Assembly: GCA_949317995.1 (NCBI GenBank)
Contig: OX439047.1
Location: 2,156,501 to 2,220,500, forward strand
Direction: 5' to 3'
Source of the DNA: Acholoe squamosa
Lineage: Eukaryota > Annelida > Polychaeta > Phyllodocida > Polynoidae
DNA length: 64,000 nt
Position 1 is the stretch's first letter, and the number at the start of each line of letters is the position of its first letter. Of the stretch, positions 34,447 to 45,236 are shown one piece after another. The position numbers were made by a program, and so were the translations under genes. The notes under the pieces were generated by a model. That model did not search any database. It saw only the letters and a program-made list of their open reading frames with translations, and was not told the DNA's origin.

Positions 34447-34566
34447 CACACGTAGGTATATCACAATAATCCCATTGTTTGTTGGGGTCAGTCGTGAAAC
34501 ACCACGGGCCTCCAAACTCGTTCTGCTCCGGGTTTCTGCAGTAGTTCTCTGCTGCATCAAGGTCAT
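34447..34566 (-). CDS. Kringle 6, second-half exon
   Basis: 120 nt, acceptor TTTTCACAG, donor TGTG|GTAAGT. It codes [20 protein letters not shown], then WCFTTDP and WDYCDIPTC, the typical end of a kringle with its last three cysteines. It pairs with the first-half exon at 55,037-55,171 over a 20.5-kb intron. Its acceptor lies only 29 bp from the end of a DNA transposon. Confidence 0.92.
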
Positions 34567-34989
34567 CTGTGAAAATGATACATAATGACTCATAGGGGTG
34601 ACTGTCAGAAAAAGTCTACAAAACAGGGAAAATCATGGTTTTTGACTGTTATGCAGGCACAAATTAAAAAATACATATTCATTCTTGTCTTCAATGGTCT
34701 CATCTTATAGGAAACATCCTAGACTTTCAGAAAAATATCAATTTGGGGTTGTATGGTAAGAATTTCTGGAGTTATCAGGTCACAAAGTTGAAAAAACATC
34801 AAAAAACCTGTTTTTTTTTCAGTTTTGGTAATCTTGTACATGTCCTCATGTTCATTCAAAGATGAGAAACCCATCCAAAATTGGTTGTGGTATTAGGCAT
34901 ACGTTGGGCCTACAAGATTTATAGCCGTTTAGGTGGGTGTTGATTGAAAATGTCCTGCTATGGTCACTCGGATGTTGAATTTTAATCGT

Positions 34990-36258
34990 TGAGGCGTCTG
35001 CGACAATAACTCTTACATCAGAATAAATCTATCAGTAACAGTCACACAACATCTGTAATAAATTCCATATAAAGGTCTTATAAAGGGTTGAAGTTTGTAT
35101 AAAAAATTTAGCTGTCGGCCCAGTGGTCCCTGACTTGTGGGTCAAAATGTGAGCGCGGATTGTGTTTTCGTCGCAGACGCCTCATTTACATTATACACTG
35201 TTAATAATTTATTTAAATATTCATTTGCTTTTCTCATATGTCATATGATCCAACATGGCCTGCTGGTCGATTCTGATATGCATTGGCTTGGCTCTTGGCC
35301 TGCGGTGCAGCACTTTGAGTACCATTCGTCATGTCAGAGGTTTTCGTCGCAGACGCCTCAAGATTTTGTGGCGCCAAAGTTGTCGCCGTCTGGTGTTAAC
35401 CGGCAGAAGTAAACTGCATCTGGAAGCCTCGTTTTCAATAGAGAAGTGTCGTTTCTGTTTTTGTACAGAATCTCACCGAAGAATCTCTTCAAATTTTGCC
35501 AAAAATCTCCATCAAAGGTAAGGAATCGGATGAAATATAATTTTGAATCAAAAGATTATCCCCCCTAGTTGTTGCTGATGTGGTTAGACTATGTTAAATT
35601 GTCCTTATTTTGATGAGAACAATATCATTTGTTTAGATTAGAATGCGTCCCGGACAGGGAAGGCCTTCACTATGTTACATTTGGGCGATATTTGATGCGA
35701 ACTCAAATCCGTGAGGCGTCTGCGACGAAAACTCCGGTCAAAGAAAATCCTCTCTCGCGAGCATCATATGCTTCCCTAGGGTCATCACTTCATTGAAATG
35801 GGTAAAAAAGATGTCTCCCAATTATTTTAAGGTATTTAATACCTGTTATGTCAAACTCTAGTCAAGGCTTGGTGGTACTAAACTTTAGTTTGGCCCAAAA
35901 CTACCTCAGATTGCCACAGAAAATCGCACCTCTGATTGGAATTTAGCGTTCCTATGCAGTTTTTTGTGATTAAAATGATACTTTGTACTGCTATACATCG
36001 ATTTTGTGTGTTAGAATTAAAATGGCATCACTTATTTGGCCACAACAAGCCATAAAGTGTAAAAATTAGTTTTCGTCGCAGACGCCTCCGACGGAAATGA
36101 AATTCCGCTCCTGTAATCTTGCAATGCATCATCCATGCAATATCTATTCTTGGTAGGCTAGGACACATTGATGTTCAATGTCTCGACCCAAAAAAATAAC
36201 ATTTCCAGCATATTTTTGGTAATTTATTCCACTTTTAGTTTTCGTCGCAGACGCCTCA
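34990..36258. repeat. Six copies of a 20-nt motif, left arm of the DNA transposon
   Basis: Motif TTTTCGTCGCAGACGCCTCA: minus at 34,990-35,010 (with CAATAAC end) and 35,712-35,732; plus at 35,164-35,184, 35,340-35,360, 36,069-36,088 and 36,238-36,258. Surrounding sequence is unrelated between copies, so the motif itself is conserved and may be a protein-binding site, for example for a transposase. Confidence 0.9.
35255..35516 (+). CDS. Possible first exon of the transposon gene
   Basis: Open from ATG 35255 (MACWSILICIGLALGLRC, a signal-peptide-like start) through an Arg-rich part that reads across one motif copy, to a consensus donor AAAG|GTAAGG at 35,517. The phase (2) fits the acceptor before 36,469, so it would read into the MPRPKLPPDQ exon. 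It could equally be a non-coding 5' exon. Confidence 0.35.
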
Positions 36259-36469
36259 TTTCATCATTTTCTCTTCAAAAGAATATTTGCAGTCAACATA
36301 ACTGACAAATATTTTACCAGAAGATGCCCCTACCCTAAGCCTATTTATGCACAAAGTAGCTTTGCAATTGTTAAAAAAAAAATTGGGGGGGGTCCCTACC
36401 CCTGGTGTGAAATTCAAGTTTTCCTCATTTTTTTCCATCTCTACATACATTTATCATTCATCTTCCAGC

Positions 36470-36670
36470 ATGCCACGTCCGAAGTTACCGCCTGACCAGG
36501 TCAAGAGTTCAGCGCAGAGGAGCCGAGAGTGTCAGGAACGAAAAAAGGCACGTGACGAGGCCGCCCAGCTAAGACATGAAGCAGACCTTCGAGCTGCATC
36601 AAGGGCTCGGGTCAAGGAGCGTGAGACCCCAGAGAAGGGTAGAGATCGTCAAGAGGACTCAAACCAGCGG
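36470..36670 (+). CDS. Exon of uncharacterised transposon-borne gene (basic, helical)
   Basis: 67 codons from ATG 36470 (MPRPKLPPDQVKSSAQRSRE onward) to donor CGG|GTAAAT. A good acceptor (CATCTTCCAG) precedes the ATG by one base. The protein is rich in Arg, Lys, Glu and Ala with helical character and looks like a nucleic-acid-binding or coiled-coil N-terminus. Family unknown. GC content and codon use differ sharply from the surrounding AT-rich DNA, which supports real coding. Confidence 0.6.
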
Positions 36671-36828
36671 GTAAATATTTTCATGTAATATAATCTGAAT
36701 ACAGCCTGCAATTTAGTTGTCAGAAAATTGCAGATGAATACATGTATGTATGTATGTCTCCAATAAAAAAGAAATTGTCAAATAGTCACTCAGTGTTAAT
36801 ATTTTGTTTTGTTCCTCTCCTAACACAG

Positions 36829-37116
36829 ACTAGAGAGTGGCGGGCCCGACTAGACGCGGTGGCGGAGGCAGAGAGGGAGGGCCGTGAGCCACCGGTCTTC
36901 TCGCCGGACCACAGGATTGCAGCCTTCCGGAGGAAGAAGGCACCGCCCGCTGCCGCTGCAGACACAGACACAGACAGCGACAAGTCTGATGAGGAACTCG
37001 GTCCGCTACAGGTTTCAGCCACCCTTTTCGGTGGTCGGGGCAGGTCAAGGGCCCGTGCCACAATAGGCAGAACGACCACGACCACCACCCGTCCACGGTC
37101 GGCCACCTTGACACAC
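36829..37116 (+). CDS. Next exon of the uncharacterised transposon-borne gene
   Basis: 96 codons in phase 0, acceptor CTCCTAACACAG, donor ACAC|GTAAGT. It codes TREWRARLDAVAEAEREGRE, then a Pro/Ala/Asp-rich segment and an Arg/Thr-rich end. The LTR element inserted 111 bp into the next intron; I find no convincing further exon in the right arm (50,071-50,978), so the gene is truncated or continues in a form I cannot recognise. Confidence 0.6.
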
Positions 37117-37231
37117 GTAAGTATTTATAATGTGAAAATCTACATAGATTATAGATACCATAAATCCTCTCGCATATATGGTAAGTTGTGCTGTATGTAT
37201 TCAAGTTATCTTGATAGATCTATATCTGTAG

Positions 37232-37608
37232 TGTAGAGGTACACTTTACTAAACCATAGGAGTTGGGTACCGTCTGACGTGGCGGGTGAGTCGAGTCGTC
37301 GGACGTTCCTCAGGTTCCGGATAGGTGGCAGCACCGATCCGGGTCTGTGGGGACATCTGACGACGAACACCTGGGTCCGTATATAAAGCCCAGGGCTCAG
37401 CCGCTACGTCAGAGGCCCTTCTGGCCTCCACACTATGTAAACCACTGTCTTTTAATATTAGCTGCCTCTTTGATATCATTCGGCAGCCGTGAGTGTGCAT
37501 TAAGTAATAAACCTAACCGTTGGCATACACTTGGAATACTGTCTTACTCTTTCTTTCCGAATCGTAAGACCCGAACCCCCCAGGTCCGTAAGGCCACAAA
37601 ACCTTACA
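37232..37608 (+). repeat. 5' LTR
   Basis: 377 bp. TATAAAG at 37,382-37,388 is a likely promoter TATA box and AATAAA at 37,506-37,511 a polyadenylation signal, which defines U3-R-U5 roughly. Identical to the 3' LTR except for one base. The 83-codon antisense frame in both LTRs is not supported as a gene. Confidence 0.95.
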
Positions 37609-37609
37609 C

Positions 37610-37622
37610 TGGTGCCGTGACC
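37610..37622 (+). promoter_or_regulatory. Primer-binding site (candidate)
   Basis: TGGTGCCGTGACC, one base after the 5' LTR, starts with the TGG complementary to the CCA end of a tRNA. Which tRNA primes was not determined. Confidence 0.7.
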
Positions 37623-37747
37623 AGTTAATTCTGGTGTATAGCCCGGACGTTATAACGTCCGAACGGCTAGTACATGGGTTAGACACCCTTAGGGAAGCTA
37701 ACCCAGCAGGGCAATCACTTGCCCAAGAGAATGGAAATGGATCGCTA

Positions 37748-40531
37748 ATGCTCCAAGCCCATTCGGACTCACAAGATGCAGAATCAGCATCCTGGAGAGA
37801 TCCCGGACCCCACTATAATGATAGTGAAGAGAATCTGCCAGACTCTGTACGACGCGAACAGTCCATACAGAGACATAGTAACTTAATAGGCCAGCATTCA
37901 ATTGTTGACGAATTATGTGATTCGATGTTCGAAGTCGGTGGTAGTACTAACCCAGAACATCCGGCACCAATGCGAAAAAGGGTAACATTCGGAGAACTAC
38001 CTTATAGGTTACCCAGGCCCGAATTACCAATATTAGATTATAGCGCTATAGATGGCGACTTAACCTATGCGGTACCGGAAGGTGAAGAATTAAAACGACC
38101 GGATGTCCTGTTGTTGAATGAAACTTATGTAACTTTGAACGAGAATTTAAATACCTTGGTCAAAGCTAAGGATGAAGTATTGCATGAAAAACTTCAAATG
38201 GAAGAGGACCTAACTGGCATGCGAAAGGAATTTGAAGCCAGAAGGAGCGAGTACATGAAAGAACTCGAGAGTGAAGAACTAAAACTTCAATCTATGAGAG
38301 ATTCATTCAATAAAGAATATGATAATAGGCACATTCGTATCCAAACATACATAGATACGAACGACCAACTAAACCTTGATAAGACAAAATTCGAATCCGA
38401 AATTCGCCATTATCAGGAGGAGTTGGATAAATTGAAACTTCAGTGCAGTAAACAAGCTGAAGACAATGAAACCATCCGGGTAGGCATCATAGCTTACAAC
38501 AAACAACTGGAGGAGGATAGACAGAAACTCACGAATGAGCTTCAGGAATTGCAGGCCACTGCAATAACTCTAGATAAATATGTAGAAGCAGCCCAGTTAA
38601 CTATAGGTAATATAGACCCAGCTGTGGTATCTACAATGTTGGGAAAGACATCTAAAGATGCAACCCCAATTAGATACAACCCATTCGTTGATGATGGGGC
38701 TGACAAGAATGTGGTATCCGGAATCTATAAGAAACCGGATAATGCTGCAGTAAATGGAACCGCATCTAAACCAGTAGTTCCAATGCTGGATACGATAGGA
38801 CCAGCACCACCCATACCAGATTTGAGTCACAAAATCAAAGCGACTCACGATGGTGCTACAGGGAATAATAATAATTCACCCGTGGCACAACCAAGAGCAC
38901 CCGGACCAATGAGACATATGTTGACACCACCTTCATATTTCCCCCAACCCGGCCACAGTACACCAGCAGTACCAAGATTACCGAATCCACCCCCAGGTTC
39001 TGGTAATGGTCCTACTGATGGACGTTTTCCGAGACCAAATCCGCCACAAAACAATATCAACGGCGGTACGTACCAACCGAGAACATCTTCCTATGGATAT
39101 AGAAATAATTATAATCCATCGGGAAGTGGCAATTATCAGAATGGTAATAGCTATAACCAGGGATGGAATCAAAATGATTCTTACCCTAGATATGCTTCTT
39201 CTGGAAACACCGGTCACAATAGTGGATACCCTGGTGGTTCATCTGGAGGCTATAATAATAATGGTCCACCAGGAGGAAACCCTCCAGGCGGCCCAGGAGG
39301 ATCCGGATTCGGAGGATCAGGATCAGGAGGAGATGGCAGGAAACCTAACAGGAGAACTTCTATGCCTGCAGGGATGCAAACCATCTTTGATAGAAGCCAA
39401 TGTATACAAAACCTTGGCATTGACTGCTACCGAAAGGGAGCAGACGGCATGGAAGTCATGAACTGGAGCATGCGAGAAGCAGATAGACTACGCGGATGTA
39501 ATAATCCGGCACGTAGGCAGGCACGGATACCCCCTCCATATGATTCTAATGATCCATGGAAGGACAGGTATCAAGCTTTTGTTGACGAAGTCAATTGTAG
39601 TGGCTGGACAAAAGAAGAAGCTCTGCCATATTTGATTTGTTGGTTAAATAAAGGCGGAAAAGTAGCTCTCAACCAATGGAGAGCAGCTTACGGAATATAT
39701 GGTACCTATGATCAATTGGTCGAATGTGCCGCATACCTTTTCGGATCAATCGTTAGAGAAGATCCGTGGGTAAGCTTTAAGAAGAGGACACAAAAACCTA
39801 AAGAATCACACAAAGTCTTTGGTTTGGAGCTACAGGACTTGCTTTCGAAAGCACGTCCAAATTGGGCTCATGATGATGATTGTTATCTACAAGAATTGTT
39901 TATACAATTCTACAGTGGATTGCGTGATCCGGATCACAAGCAAGTGGTCTGGGACTCTTGGAAAGATGACACTTCCTTCAGTGATCTGTTCATAGCAATC
40001 GATGGACATGACATGAAGAAACGTCTGGTAGGTCTCGGACCTAATCCAATAAGAGCAGCTCCATTCCAATACGGAGGTACACCTGCTCCGGTATACGATA
40101 CTTCCCAATTAGCTCCGGTTGAATCGAATGAAGTTGATGAGAATGATGAATATGTCTCCGATGAAAACGGAGATTATATTGGTTCAGTGCATGTAGCTGG
40201 AAAATATTACCGACAAAAGCGGTATAGGAAAGTACATTCGAGAGGGAGAGGAGGATCAGTTGCTGGTAAAACAGCTTCCGGATCAACTCAACCTGGCAGT
40301 GTAGCCTCTACGGCGAACCCAACTGTAGCAGCCACTGTTGCTCCGACTAACATGATGGAAACATTATTAGCCGGATTAACAGAAGCTCTAAAGAGACCGA
40401 GAGTTGACAAATCCCAGAGGAGATGTTTCAGATGCCAGAAACTGGGGCATTATGCTCCAGAATGTATGGCTGAAAAACCTGTCCCTCGTAGACAGGAGAG
40501 TGTCTCTGGAGTAAGTACAGAGGAAAACTAA
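37748..40531 (+). CDS. Gag polyprotein of the LTR retrotransposon
   Basis: 928 residues from the first ATG (37748); the frame is open to 37,634, where a GTG could also serve. It has a coiled coil (about 38,100-38,600), a Pro/Gly/Asn-rich low-complexity middle (about 38,800-39,350), a capsid-like helical part (about 39,540-40,050) and one CCHC zinc knuckle, CFRCQKLGHYAPEC, at 40,424-40,465. Gag forms the particle and binds the RNA. It is larger than most Ty3/gypsy Gags because of the coiled coil and low-complexity parts. The pol frame overlaps its last 58 nt. Confidence 0.9.
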   Translation: MLQAHSDSQDAESASWRDPGPHYNDSEENLPDSVRREQSIQRHSNLIGQHSIVDELCDSMFEVGGSTNPEHPAPMRKRVTFGELPYRLPRPELPILDYSAIDGDLTYAVPEGEELKRPDVLLLNETYVTLNENLNTLVKAKDEVLHEKLQMEEDLTGMRKEFEARRSEYMKELESEELKLQSMRDSFNKEYDNRHIRIQTYIDTNDQLNLDKTKFESEIRHYQEELDKLKLQCSKQAEDNETIRVGIIAYNKQLEEDRQKLTNELQELQATAITLDKYVEAAQLTIGNIDPAVVSTMLGKTSKDATPIRYNPFVDDGADKNVVSGIYKKPDNAAVNGTASKPVVPMLDTIGPAPPIPDLSHKIKATHDGATGNNNNSPVAQPRAPGPMRHMLTPPSYFPQPGHSTPAVPRLPNPPPGSGNGPTDGRFPRPNPPQNNINGGTYQPRTSSYGYRNNYNPSGSGNYQNGNSYNQGWNQNDSYPRYASSGNTGHNSGYPGGSSGGYNNNGPPGGNPPGGPGGSGFGGSGSGGDGRKPNRRTSMPAGMQTIFDRSQCIQNLGIDCYRKGADGMEVMNWSMREADRLRGCNNPARRQARIPPPYDSNDPWKDRYQAFVDEVNCSGWTKEEALPYLICWLNKGGKVALNQWRAAYGIYGTYDQLVECAAYLFGSIVREDPWVSFKKRTQKPKESHKVFGLELQDLLSKARPNWAHDDDCYLQELFIQFYSGLRDPDHKQVVWDSWKDDTSFSDLFIAIDGHDMKKRLVGLGPNPIRAAPFQYGGTPAPVYDTSQLAPVESNEVDENDEYVSDENGDYIGSVHVAGKYYRQKRYRKVHSRGRGGSVAGKTASGSTQPGSVASTANPTVAATVAPTNMMETLLAGLTEALKRPRVDKSQRRCFRCQKLGHYAPECMAEKPVPRRQESVSGVSTEEN
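40474..40531 (+). promoter_or_regulatory. Gag-pol overlap, candidate -1 frameshift region
   Basis: The pol frame opens after a TGA at 40,471-40,473, and gag ends at 40,531. GGAAAAC directly before the gag TAA is the only slippery-like heptamer I see, and it is imperfect. A GC-rich stretch (GGAGGGGTCTCCCGAGGGGC) follows and could fold. Confidence 0.4.
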
Positions 40532-43500
40532 GGAGGGGTCTCCCGAGGGGCAAAGAAGGGGATCCCAGTGACAAATCTTGCCATGATATCACCATCCGTG
40601 ATGATAGTTCACATGAAGTAACAAGATCGCCTAACACCGAGGTGGTTGTAGACACCCGGAAGGTTAGGGAAGCTGATATAACAGGTGCTATGGGAGCACA
40701 GGGGAAACCCAATATCAGTAACGAGGCAGGCGGCTATTCGTTAGCCAAGGTCTGTGGTGCCCACCTGCCCCCGGGTCATCCTTGTCTGGAATTCTTAAAA
40801 GGATGTGGATTGACTCCTGGTGTGAAAAATGACGTTCCGATTGTCACGGACATGCCCTCTGTTCTAAACGGAAGGCGGTGGTATGTTTGCCTTACTGTTA
40901 ACGGAAGGTCTGCCGAATTCCTTGTGGATACGGGAGCTAGCCACTCTTGTATCTCCAAGGGGTTCTACGACCTTATACCGGATGAACATGATACTCTCAA
41001 ATCGGGAGGAAGTGCTCAGACGGCCGACGGCAGTACCTTGCAAACGTATGGTAGAACTTGTGTGAGACTACAGTTAGATGGTATACATGACTATGTCATG
41101 AGCGCCACCGTTGCGGATATAGCAGATGAGGGGATACTCGGGTTGGATTTCGCATCCCTGTATGGTGCTGTATTGGAACCCCAAACAGGAGTGTTGAGTG
41201 TGAGATACCCGTACCCCGTAAAGGTTAGATGTGCACTGAGACAAGTGAGCAGTATGGCTAGTGTGGCACACACTGTGCGAATCCCTCCGGGAGTAGCCTG
41301 TGATGTGCTTGTAAGAAGTGATCCTGCAATGCGTAACAAACCTGCAGTGATAGAACCGGATGTAGTTACTTTGTCAGGTATTGGATTAAATTCTGTAGAC
41401 ACGATAGTAGCGAATGCATCCTGGTCGGTAGTACCTGTCTCCAATACTGGAAACACTACTATCTACTTGAAAAAGGGACAAGTTTTTGGAAACGTGACCC
41501 TTTCGGAAACTGTAACGGATAGTAAGCTAAGCTTACAGAAGGTAACAGGAGATGATGAAATTTCGGAAGACTTACTTAAGTTGTATGAAGAAACTTCATT
41601 AGAAGATCCGGAACACCGGAAAGAGTTCTATGATATGCTCTGTCAGTATCATACTGCCTTTGCCAAACCTGGTGAAAAACTAGGTACGACAAATAAGGTA
41701 TTACATAAAATAGATACTGGGGATGCCGAACCCTTTAAGATACCGTATAGACGGTTACCCTTAGCAAAAAAGAGAGTAGCTGAAGATGAAATAAATAAGA
41801 TGTTGGAACAGGATGTAATAGTCCCTTCTAATAGTCCATGGAGTAGTCCTGTGTGTATGGTAACAAAAAAAGACGGTACTATCCGTTTCTGCATAGACTA
41901 CAGGAAGTTGAATGGAATAACGAAAAAGAATTCGTATCCATTACCGAGAATAGATGAAACCATTGACTCCTTAGGAGGAAACAGTTGGTTTTGTACCCTA
42001 GACTTGCAATCAGGCTATTGGCAAGTGGGAATGAACCCTTCAGACATGGAGAAAACTGCATTTTCAAGTCATATTGGATTATTCCAATATAATGTAATGC
42101 CGTTTGGATTGTGCAATGCACCTGCAACATTTGAAGCAATGATGGAAACAATTCTAAGTGATTTATTGTGGAAAAGATGTCTTGTATACCTAGACGATGT
42201 CATTGTCTTCGGAAAAACATTCGAAGAATGTTCTAATAACCTAAAAATGGTACTAGAACGTATTATTTCAAATGGTCTCAAATTGAAACCTAAGAAATGC
42301 CACATGTTTAGAAAGTCCATAAATTATTTGGGCCGCATCATCAGTGATGAAGGAATAAAGGCTGATCCGGAAAAAATCGAATCAGTTACGAATTGGAATA
42401 GACCTAAAACACCCAAAGAAGTGAGGTCCTTTTTAGGATTCTGTTCCTATTACAGGGAATTTATTCCGAATTATTCTAGAGTCAGTTACCCATTACAAGC
42501 AATAGCTAACTGGACTCCAGGAAGTACCAAGGAAAAATTTCCTTGGACGCATGAACAGGAAACCGCTTTCCAAAAGCTAAAAGACCTGTTCACGAGTACT
42601 CCCGTATTGCAATATCCGAATGAGACGGATCATTTCATACTGGATACTGATGCTAGTAATGATAGCATTGGTGCAGCTCTCTCGCAAGTCCAAAATGGGA
42701 GAGAAGTGCCAATTGCCTTTGCCAGCAATACACTGAGCAAGACCCAGCGCAATTACTGCACAACCAAAAGAGAGTTGTTAGCAGTAGTCGTATATACCAA
42801 GAAGTTCAAACATTTTCTATGGGGAACGAACTTTACTTTGCGTACGGATCATTCCTCTTTAAGGTGGCTACTGAACTTCCGAGATGCTGAAGGCATGTTA
42901 GGCCGATGGCTAGCCCATTTATCCGAATATGGGCTTGAACATCAACAGATTCAGCATAGACCCGGAGTTAAGCATTTAAATGCTGATGCTTTGTCTCGAA
43001 TACCAATCCGGAAATGTGATAATCCGGATTGTACTGATTGTGGAGCTCATAAGGCAGTGTTAGCAGGGATTCGAAGACCATTCGTACCCCTAGTTGCCAG
43101 TATACTGGATTGGTCTATGGATCACATACGACATTTCCAGGAAGCTGACTCGATAACTGCACAGCTACTGCAATTAGTACCAAAGGGTATACGTCCAGTT
43201 AGACCAGAGGTCTCTCTGGAAAATCGAGAAATGAGAAGGTTTCTTGCTCAATGGACCGAGCTTGAAGTCCGGAAAGGCGTGTTATACCGTTGGAAGCCAT
43301 GTAATAATGGTGGTAGAATCATGCAAGTGGTGATACCACATGCCATGAGACATGACATTATGTACTTCTGTCATGGACATCGGAGCAGTGGTCATTTCGG
43401 AAGGAAACGCTCGCTAGCACGACTTTCCAAGAAATACTATTGGCCTGGCATGACACGGGACTTGCAAAGATGGGTAACCACCTGTCCGGATTGTTGTAAA

Positions 43501-44727
43501 AACAAACCCGGACCCGGGATGGGCAAACTTCCCCTATCCCAAGAACTTTTCGGAGTTAGATTCGCAAGAATCGGGGTAGATATTATTAGTGGATTTAATA
43601 CAACCGCTAATGATAATACCTGTATGATGGTAGTGTGTGATTATTATACGAAATACACTAAAGTATTTCCACTACCGGACCACAAAGCAATTACTTGTGC
43701 CGAAGCTTTTGTAAAAGGTTGGGTACTAAGCTTCGGTGTACCATTAATGTTACACAGTGACCAAGGCAGAGAATTCGAATCAAATCTCTGGCAGGGTATG
43801 TGCGAGTACTTGGCTATTTGCAAGACTAGAACCAATCCGTATAGACCACAAAGCGACGGATTGGTGGAAAGGTTCAATAGAACCCTCATCCAAGTCCTAA
43901 AGTCACTCGTTAATGAACATATGGATGACTGGGATGAGCAATGTCATTTTGTGACACATGCTTATAATAGTACAGTACATTCAAGTACAAATTGTTCTCC
44001 GAACCTTTTAGTATTCGGAGAAGATTTGATAATGCCTGCTGACCTAGTTTTTGGAGTCGTAGGAATGGACCCTGAACTACCTTGCCATGTAGTTTTTGTG
44101 GAATGTTTAAGAGACAGATTTAGAAAAGCATATGAGTCTGTCCGAATTGATTTGGAGAAAAGTGCCAAATGGCAGAAAGTAGGATACGATACCGATCTAA
44201 AACATCGGAAATTCCAATCCGGAGACAGAGTCCTTAGATTACATGAACCACTTAGACACATAAAATTAGCGTCTAATTGGGACGGTCCCTTTACTATAAC
44301 ACAAATTATCAGTGATTGTACCGTAATTATTAAATCTGACCTTGGTCGACTCTATAAGTCAAATGTGGCTAGATTAAGGAGATGGTCTGGGAGGGAGACC
44401 TCCACAGAAATGTATGGTGAAGGTTCCGAAAGGATCCTGAATCAGAATCGCATAATAGACCAGGTAAAGAACACTACAGTGAAGCGTGGTCAGGGTAGAC
44501 CCAAAAAGTGTTCCGAATCAGTGACACCCACGCCAACACCGATTAAGCGTGGGGGAGTTAAAAAAGTCTCGGCAGGTGAAGACAAAAAGAAGAGGAAAGG
44601 TGTTTCTAAGGCTAAGAAGCACCTAGAGAAAGCTCTTCAGACTGTCAGGTCCGATAAAGAACTATCCGAGAAGGGGAGATACGTTCGCCGCAGCCCCCGA
44701 ATTGCCCAGAGGACTGCAGTGACCTAA
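40474..44727 (+). CDS. Pol polyprotein: protease, reverse transcriptase, RNase H, integrase
   Basis: The frame is open from 40,474, inside gag and -1 relative to it; the first ATG is at 40,690. Visible parts: aspartic protease (DTGAS, about 40,927); reverse transcriptase (YLDDVIVFG, about 42,187); RNase H (DTDASNDSIGAAL, about 42,641); integrase with an HHCC zinc region (about 43,340-43,500, ending CPDC), catalytic D in IGVDII (43,572), D in HSDQG (43,756) and E in VERFNRT (43,865), and a GPF module (WDGPFTI, about 44,280). Order and motifs are those of Ty3/gypsy (Metaviridae). No chromodomain is seen; the C-terminus is Lys/Arg/Thr-rich. Confidence 0.95.
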
Positions 44728-45236
44728 CCTGTATACACAACGAGTGTAATGTTTACATTTAGAGGAACGGATGACAACTGACCCTAAAGGCTTATTTGTC
44801 GCCCCCGCATGATGTACCAATGGGTAGTGGACGGATAATCCGGTGGATTTGCTTAAGCTTTCCATAATCTCCACTTAAATCCCCAGTCGAGTCATCGGGG
44901 TGAGCGATAATTACCTAAAAACAATCAGTTTGTTGATGTACCGCCTGTAGCACGTGCGTTTCCGCATGACGTCACCGTGTCCAGTCTCGGCTGACCTCTC
45001 GTGACCTCGCGGACCGCGGGGAAATGACGTCACGAAAGCTGGCCTGTCGCCATATTTGTTTTCGGTAACGTCCAAGACGGTCGAGCTCGCTCCCTTCTTG
45101 GATTTTACCGGCTAAGCAAACCCCCCGCTGCTCCTCCAGAGTCTGTCTCCTGGTAGACAGACTCCGTTTGTGCCGGCCCCGGCGCCGTAAAAGCCGGAAA
45201 AAGGAGTAGTTTACTCCCGTGGTCGATTCCCCAGTC
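44728..45236. other. Spacer between pol and third ORF
   Basis: About 510 bp with no supported gene. It contains CT-rich stretches followed by CAG (for example GCTCCTCCAG at about 45,129) that could be splice acceptors for a subgenomic mRNA of the third ORF. Confidence 0.3.

Noticed and set aside
35137..35412. 91-codon + strand frame overlapping the possible first transposon exon
   Set aside because: No donor or acceptor fits it; the overlapping frame ending at the 35,517 donor is in phase with the next exon.
36786..37204. Minus-strand frames of 106 and 124 codons opposite the transposon gene
   Set aside because: Shadows of the GC-rich + strand exon, whose splice sites and composition favour the + strand.
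37249..37500. 83-codon antisense frame in both LTRs
   Set aside because: Same in both LTR copies because the LTRs are identical there; no other sign of coding.
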